Source: JAFCDQ01 sp964571335 (GTDB taxonomy: Archaea; Nanobdellota; Nanobdellia; Woesearchaeales; ARS49). From it: 9,013 nt of DNA. Where the stretch lies: assembly GCA_964571335.1 (NCBI GenBank), contig CAZNAM010000030.1, forward strand, positions 1 to 9,013, read 5' to 3'. How positions within the stretch are numbered: position 1 is the first letter of the stretch; each line of letters begins with the position of its first letter. The notes below the pieces were generated by a model. That model did not search any database, was not told the origin of the DNA, and saw only the letters and a list, made by a program, of their open reading frames with translations. Positions 5,451 through 9,013 of this stretch are shown here, in pieces. Both the position numbers and the translations under genes were made by a program.

Positions 5451-6127
5451 AACTCTAATCCTCTCTTATCTTTCCAGATAGGTTTTTCAACAAACTTTTT
5501 TGGATTGAAAACTTTTGCTTCGATAAGCTCGTCAATATTAATCATTATAACATCATCAGCCAACCTTGGACAAGATGTGTTAACCCAGCAATCAACAAAA
5601 GAAAAATTCTCTAAATCCTCAACATTAAGATTATCTGTCAAAAAAATATAAGCATTTTTGTTAATTTGTTCTTTCAATTGCTGAGCAAGAGCAAGATTTT
5701 TCTGGCCAGGCTTTAAAGAAACAATAATCCCAATATTTTTTGCGTGTAGAAATTTCAACAAAGCACCTTTTCTTCTCTTAGCATACTTATCAACATCAGC
5801 TTCAGAAACTTTTGTCAATACTTTAGTGAAAGGATTCCAAATCCAAACAGGCATACTTGTCTTGTAAGCAGTATAGATAGGATGAAACATTCCACTACCA
5901 ACAAACAAAAAAGCATCAACATCTTTTTTGAAAAAAAGAGCATTAACAACATTACAACCAAGAGACTGTCCTGCTAAATCAGTGTTTAATTGTTTTTTGA
6001 CATCATCAATTTTATGAACGTGCTGAGAAGTTGTCAAAACAGCAATTTTTTTCGGAAGCTTGCTTAAAGCAGACTTAGACAGCTTGATATCAATCTTTGC
6101 TCTTGCAGGAATTGAAATTATTTTCAT
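5447..6127 (-). CDS. dph2: Shortened diphthamide synthase Dph2 (lacks N-terminal domain)
   Basis: Radical-type enzyme family that transfers the 3-amino-3-carboxypropyl group of SAM onto a histidine of elongation factor 2. Known archaeal Dph2 is about 340 residues with three similar domains, each giving one Cys to a 4Fe-4S cluster. This protein is 226 residues. It opens with IPARAKIDI, the linker that normally follows domain 1. It then shows domain 2 (AVLTTSQHVHKIDDV, 29-43; GQSLGCNV with Cys58; FVGSGMFHPIYTA, 75-87) and domain 3 (SLKPGQKNL, 137-145; VNTSCPRLADD with Cys186). The domain 1 Cys is therefore missing. The gap to the upstream gene is only 21 bp, so the missing part is not encoded nearby in another frame. 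There is no Shine-Dalgarno; a TATA box about 28 nt upstream suggests leaderless expression. Confidence 0.85.
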   Translation of the reverse strand: MKIISIPARAKIDIKLSKSALSKLPKKIAVLTTSQHVHKIDDVKKQLNTDLAGQSLGCNVVNALFFKKDVDAFLFVGSGMFHPIYTAYKTSMPVWIWNPFTKVLTKVSEADVDKYAKRRKGALLKFLHAKNIGIIVSLKPGQKNLALAQQLKEQINKNAYIFLTDNLNVEDLENFSFVDCWVNTSCPRLADDVIMINIDELIEAKVFNPKKFVEKPIWKDKRGLEL

Positions 6128-6148
6128 AACAACAAAAAAGAGTAATGA

Positions 6149-6901
6149 TTAATTTAAATGTTTTGCAAGAGACTGCCATAACATAGGAATTGTTTTATCA
6201 GCCAAAGGCTTTAAATTAACAATATCTTCCTCATTATAAGCAATAATCTTATTCAAAGAAGCTCTATTACCATTTTTTCTCCAATCTCTCCACAAAAGAA
6301 CAGCATCACTGCCGCACATACCATCAACGTCATCAGCTCTTTTAAGATTGAAAACTTTTTCAATATTTTTTAAGCCTCCTGTGTGGCCCAATCTTGAACA
6401 AACATAACGAAGATCAATATGAGGCTTGTTCCACTTAAAACCAAAATATTTCTCAACAATAGGCATATCAAAACTCAAACCATTAAAAGTTACAACTGCC
6501 TTATATTTAGCAAGTTCTTGCAAGACTTTTTTCCTGTCCATATTAATATCCCTGACAAAAGTTTTTGTCTCATAACCATCAAATAAACCAAGAACAGTAA
6601 TATTTCCTCTATAACCAGTAGTTTCAATATCTAAGAAAACAGTGTCATCCTTTAACTGATTATATAACCTAAAATGATCTTTTTTCTTGAGATTTTGATG
6701 GAAAAAATCAAGGTCATCATTCCAAAGAGCTTTTTTTGCTTTTAGAATATTTATATCCATAACTTTTTTTCTCAAAGAACTAAAACCATTAATTGATTTT
6801 TTAGAAATAAAAGAATCCCAATCATCAATACCCTGAGACCAAATATTCTTCTCAGCATTATTAGAAACTCTTGGAAGAAAAATAAAACTCTTTTTTATCA
6901 T
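6149..6901 (-). CDS. RNase H-like (YprB-type) 3'-5' exonuclease-domain protein
   Basis: Protein of 250 residues with a DEDD-type exonuclease fold (pfam13482, RNase_H_2/YprB). Exo I is FLDIETTG (89-96; Asp91, Glu93), Exo II is VVTFNGLSFDMPIVEKYF (136-153; Asp145), and Exo III is YNEEDIVNL (222-230; Asp226), so the metal-binding acidic residues are all present. The N-terminal 80 residues carry an archaeal-type extension with the recurring WSQGIDDWDSFI pattern (21-32) before the nuclease. Substrate (DNA or RNA) is unknown. The gene is followed after 21 bp by dph2. A candidate TATA on the minus strand is TTTTATAAC about 25 nt before the ATG; a second, TATATAAAC, lies about 10 nt further up. Confidence 0.85.
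   Translation of the reverse strand: MIKKSFIFLPRVSNNAEKNIWSQGIDDWDSFISKKSINGFSSLRKKVMDINILKAKKALWNDDLDFFHQNLKKKDHFRLYNQLKDDTVFLDIETTGYRGNITVLGLFDGYETKTFVRDINMDRKKVLQELAKYKAVVTFNGLSFDMPIVEKYFGFKWNKPHIDLRYVCSRLGHTGGLKNIEKVFNLKRADDVDGMCGSDAVLLWRDWRKNGNRASLNKIIAYNEEDIVNLKPLADKTIPMLWQSLAKHLN
6151..6161 (-). promoter_or_regulatory. TATA box for leaderless dph2-DUF192 transcription
   Basis: On the minus strand ACATTTAAATT preceded by GCAAA, inside the last codons of the upstream nuclease gene. Its centre is about 28 nt before the dph2 ATG and no ribosome site intervenes, matching the arrangement before the lipoprotein gene at 3733. Confidence 0.6.
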
Positions 6902-6920
6902 AAAAAAACTAGAAAGAGAA

Positions 6921-6941
6921 TGTTATAAAAGAGTTTATATA
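6921..6941 (-). promoter_or_regulatory. Candidate promoter of the exonuclease gene
   Basis: Two AT-rich TATA candidates on the minus strand: TATATAAAC (6933-6941) and TTTTATAAC (6922-6930). The second would give a leaderless start at the ATG ending at 6901, the first a leader of about 10 nt. No clear ribosome site is present. The sequence alone does not choose between them. Confidence 0.4.
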
Positions 6942-6979
6942 CACTAAATAGTAGGTTATTTTAACATCAGCACATTATT

Positions 6980-7330
6980 TCAAGTAATTAGTTTCAAAAT
7001 TTCTTTTCTAACTTGATTAAATACTTTTTTATTAACTCTGGCAATTCTTTTCTTAACTAAGGTCTGTTTTAAAGTAAATATCTTATCAACTTTAATTCTG
7101 CTTTTAACAATCAATTTTCCTTTAAGCAAATCAGAATTATCAATTAAAACAGAACAATTTGCATCTTTAAAATTTGAAGTAATTCCACAAGTCACAATAT
7201 CTTCTACTCTTTTATTATAACTGTTATTTGACAGAATCAAAACAGGACGCTGTTTGACACTTTTCAAATCTGAAAATGGGAAAGGAACTAAAACAATTTC
7301 TCCTTGTTCAAATGGTATCCCAGATTTCAT
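6980..7330 (-). CDS. PemK/MazF-family toxin (predicted endoribonuclease)
   Basis: Protein of 116 residues from the ATG at 7328-7330. It has the MazF SH3-like barrel pattern: FEQGEIVLVPFPFSDLKSVKQRPVLILSN (7-35) with the conserved Arg28 before Pro-Val, ITSN (50-53; Thr51), and KSRIKVDKIFTLKQ (76-89) followed by the C-terminal helices. Family members cleave mRNA or tRNA at short sequences and are neutralised by the partner antitoxin. An in-frame ATG at 7360 exists, but translation from it would add a 10-residue tail that does not look like the family and overlap the antitoxin further. From 7330 the overlap with the antitoxin is 23 bp, which is typical of coupled pairs. GGAG lies 11 nt upstream. 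Confidence 0.85.
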   Translation of the reverse strand: MKSGIPFEQGEIVLVPFPFSDLKSVKQRPVLILSNNSYNKRVEDIVTCGITSNFKDANCSVLIDNSDLLKGKLIVKSRIKVDKIFTLKQTLVKKRIARVNKKVFNQVRKEILKLIT

Positions 7331-7550
7331 CTTCTTTATTTCTCCACAATTCTTCTGCAACTTTTTCAGAATGTTTCAACAAATCATTAAAATCTTCTTT
7401 TAATCTTTCAGAATCTTTTTCAATCAGAATTTTGTTTTTTTCCTGAACTAATATTAAATTATCTCCTTTATTTATCCCAATCAATTCTCTAATTTCTATA
7501 GGTATGGCTATCTGACCTTTATCTGAAACTTTAACAGTTTTAACAAACAT
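7308..7550 (-). CDS. AbrB/MazE-type antitoxin
   Basis: Protein of 80 residues. The N-terminal half is a SpoVT/AbrB swapped-hairpin DNA-binding domain: VKVSDKGQIAIPIEIRELIGINKGDNLILVQEKNKILIEK (6-45). The acidic C-terminal half (about 46-80, ERLKEDFNDLLKHSEKVAEEL and onward) is the usual toxin-binding tail. It sits upstream of and overlaps the MazF-like toxin, the common antitoxin-first order. The palindrome 17-36 nt before its start is the expected site for autorepression. The ribosome site is weak (GTGA about 7 nt upstream). Confidence 0.88.
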   Translation of the reverse strand: MFVKTVKVSDKGQIAIPIEIRELIGINKGDNLILVQEKNKILIEKDSERLKEDFNDLLKHSEKVAEELWRNKEDEIWDTI

Positions 7551-7566
7551 TTTTTCTCACAAAAGA

Positions 7567-7586
7567 AAGTAAGAATTTTCTTACTT
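7567..7586 (-). promoter_or_regulatory. Palindromic operator of the toxin-antitoxin operon
   Basis: Perfect inverted repeat with 9-bp arms, AAGTAAGAA and TTCTTACTT, separated by TT. It lies immediately downstream of the TATA box at 7584-7593 and covers the expected start region, 17-36 nt before the antitoxin ATG. This position fits autorepression by the AbrB-type antitoxin. Its edge overlaps the stop codon of alaX (7585-7587), so it might also act at the alaX transcript end. Confidence 0.65.
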
Positions 7587-7593
7587 ATAAACT
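7584..7593 (-). promoter_or_regulatory. TATA box of the toxin-antitoxin operon, inside alaX
   Basis: On the minus strand AGTTTATAAG preceded by a good BRE-like CGAAA. It is formed by the last codons and stop codon of alaX, and its centre is about 38 nt before the antitoxin ATG. Predicted initiation is near 7563. Confidence 0.6.
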
Positions 7594-8316
7594 TTTCGTT
7601 GCTTTCAAAGAATAATAAACTCTCCTGTTGTTTTTACCCTTATTATCCATGCTGACAATCTCAACTTCACCAACTTCATCTGTGTTCTTGACATGAGTTC
7701 CACCGTCACACTGCCTGTCAATATCACCAATAGTTATTATCCTTAATTCTTTGACAACAGGAGGAAGAACTTTTGCTAACTTAACCAATTCAGGATCATC
7801 CAAAGCTTCAGCTCTAGGAAGATAACTTATTGAAATTTCCTGACCTTTTTTCATCAAATTATTAGCTTCACTCACATAAGCAAAAATCTCTTCTTTATTA
7901 AAATCCTCTAAATTAAAATCAATCCTGCTCTTTTCAATATCTAACTGATTACCTGTAATCAAAGCTTTTGCTTTTTTATTAAAAATAGAACTTATCACGT
8001 GAGCAGCAGTATGCATTCTCATCAAAATATGTCTTTTTTCCCAGTCAATAACTTCTTTCACAATGTTATTCTCTTTGATAAAATCTCTCCATTTGCTTTC
8101 TTTAAGAAAATGAATTATATTTCCGTCAACTTTTTTTACTTTTTCAACATCAAATTCATTATTGTCTAAAATTATTTTTCCAGTGTCAGAAGGCTGGCCT
8201 CCCCCCTGAGGATAAAAAATAGTTTTATCAAGAATAATCCCATCATCAACAACTTTGATTACCTTAGCATTGCATTCTTTTAAGTAAGAATCATTAAGGT
8301 ATATTAATTCTGTCAT
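7585..8316 (-). CDS. alaX: AlaX-type alanyl-tRNA editing protein (AlaX-M)
   Basis: Free-standing relative of the AlaRS editing domain that hydrolyses mischarged Ser-tRNA(Ala) (and in some members Gly-tRNA(Ala)) in trans. The 243-residue length and the N-terminal Gly-rich segment IFYPQGGGQPSDTG (33-46) mark the medium-size AlaX-M type. The zinc site shows as HTAAH (His102, His106) and CDGGTHVKNT (203-212; Cys203, His208), a spacing one residue longer than the CGGTH of AlaRS itself. The C-terminus VYYSLKATKSL runs into the toxin-antitoxin promoter. No Shine-Dalgarno is seen; an A/T-rich TATA-like element (TTTTTAAAATAA on the minus strand, about 8334-8345) about 24 nt upstream suggests a leaderless transcript. 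Confidence 0.92.
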   Translation of the reverse strand: MTELIYLNDSYLKECNAKVIKVVDDGIILDKTIFYPQGGGQPSDTGKIILDNNEFDVEKVKKVDGNIIHFLKESKWRDFIKENNIVKEVIDWEKRHILMRMHTAAHVISSIFNKKAKALITGNQLDIEKSRIDFNLEDFNKEEIFAYVSEANNLMKKGQEISISYLPRAEALDDPELVKLAKVLPPVVKELRIITIGDIDRQCDGGTHVKNTDEVGEVEIVSMDNKGKNNRRVYYSLKATKSL

Positions 8317-8425
8317 TATGTTATTAAGAAAGAATTATTTTAAAAATTTATCTAAACTTTTATTTTGCTGATTAATAAAAAAATGGAAAACACTTAGTTT
8401 TAAAATTTACTATTTGATAGGGGAA

Positions 8426-8436
8426 ACATTTATATA
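8426..8436 (+). promoter_or_regulatory. BRE/TATA promoter of the surface-protein gene
   Basis: GGGGAA followed by ACATTTATATA, the strongest promoter match in the window. Initiation about 25 nt downstream (near 8458-8460) leaves a short leader with GAGGA (8467-8471) before the ATG at 8476. Confidence 0.72.
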
Positions 8437-8475
8437 CTATTATGTATTTTTCTGATTAAATTTTATGAGGAAAAA

Positions 8476-9013
8476 ATGAAGATAGAAGAAATAATTAAGA
8501 AAGAAGAAAAAAAAGGTTTTTTTAGTAAAGCTAAAAATTTTCTTAGTCCAAGAAATTTAATTCTCACAGGCTGTTTATTATATACTTCTTTAATAGGTAT
8601 TAATTGTAATAGTAATCCAAATGAAAATCAACCTCCTGTTTTAAATAATATTGCTGATGTTGTTGTTAATGAAGGAGAATTAGTTAAAATAAATCCAACA
8701 GCAACTGATCCTGATAATGATCCTTTAACTTTTACTTATGAATCTCCATTAAATACTAATGGAGAATGGCAAACTAATTATGATGATTCGGGAGTTTATA
8801 ATTCTGTAGTAACTGTTGTAGATGATAAAGGTGGAGCAGATACTCAAGTTGTTCAAATAACTGTAAATGATGTTATTATGAATTTACCCCCTGTTTTAGA
8901 TTTTATTGATGATATTGTACAAGATGAAAATACTTTGATTAGAATTGTGCTTAATGCAGTTGATCCTGATGGTGATAACCTTGTTTATAGTATGAGTGAT
9001 GCTAGATTTGTTA
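8476..9013 (+). CDS. Membrane-anchored surface protein with cadherin/Ig-like repeats (partial)
   Basis: Open at the right edge; my translation gives 179 residues. A charged N-terminal segment of 26 residues (MKIEEIIKKEEKKGFFSKAK and on) precedes a hydrophobic stretch (about 28-43, LILTGCLLYTSLIGIN). This is either a membrane anchor or a signal peptide with an atypical lipid Cys44. Two tandem extracellular domains follow, each opening with PPVL: the first at about 52-131 (NQPPVLNNIADVVVNEGE, TATDPDNDPLTFTY, then DDKGGADTQVVQITV), the second from about 138 (PPVLDFIDDI, DPDGDNLVYS). These DPDxDxL motifs are typical of cadherin-like/Ig-like repeats with calcium-binding Asp residues. Threonine codons are mostly ACT, unlike sppA, where nearly all are ACA. 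GAGGA lies about 5 nt before the ATG. Confidence 0.82.
   Translation, partial: MKIEEIIKKEEKKGFFSKAKNFLSPRNLILTGCLLYTSLIGINCNSNPNENQPPVLNNIADVVVNEGELVKINPTATDPDNDPLTFTYESPLNTNGEWQTNYDDSGVYNSVVTVVDDKGGADTQVVQITVNDVIMNLPPVLDFIDDIVQDENTLIRIVLNAVDPDGDNLVYSMSDARFV

Noticed and set aside
7331..7360. Upstream ATG at 7360 as the toxin start.
   Set aside because: The added residues lie wholly within the antitoxin gene and do not resemble MazF N-termini; the ATG at 7330 fits better.

Overview
This is a strongly AT-rich archaeal window. The evidence is the order RNase P component 2 (Pop5), proteasome alpha subunit and SBDS, which is part of the archaeal exosome/proteasome superoperon. It is supported by a diphthamide synthase Dph2, an AlaX editing factor and BRE/TATA promoters, several apparently leaderless. 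Small genes, split or shortened proteins and compact coupled operons suggest a DPANN-type lineage (Woesearchaeota/Pacearchaeota-like). That placement is an inference; no rRNA is present to test it.

Layout. Positions 1-1534 (minus): the rnp2-psmA-SBDS operon, with SBDS running off the left edge. Positions 1535-1743: a divergent intergenic region with a TATA box for each direction and two adjacent palindromes on the plus side. Positions 1744-3528 (plus): a tightly coupled five-gene cassette of DUF5320 small protein, two half-size permeases, a NifX/NifB-like cofactor-binding protein and a DUF134 (UPF0251) HTH protein. Positions 3529-3732: an intergenic region with a nested inverted repeat that could fold as a structured RNA of about 115 nt. 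Positions 3733-5053 (plus): a small lipoprotein and an SppA-type membrane protease. Positions 5037-6901 (minus): RNase H-like (YprB-type) exonuclease, a shortened Dph2 and a DUF192 lipoprotein, converging on sppA with a 17-bp overlap. Positions 6980-7550 (minus): a MazE/AbrB-MazF-type toxin-antitoxin pair with a clear operator. Positions 7585-8316 (minus): AlaX. From 8476 (plus): the start of a membrane-anchored surface protein with cadherin/Ig-like repeats, cut by the right edge.

How the parts fit. The left operon handles RNA processing, ribosome maturation and protein turnover. The five-gene cassette looks like a self-regulated transport or metal/cofactor module: a split permease, a NifX-fold protein, a DNA-binding protein of a family that often accompanies it, and an operator at its promoter. 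Its substrate cannot be read from the sequence. The centre is cell-envelope and translation-quality functions. The points most worth a second look are the permease/NifX/DUF134 cassette and its operator, the nested inverted repeat at 3546-3660, and the Dph2 that lacks its first domain.
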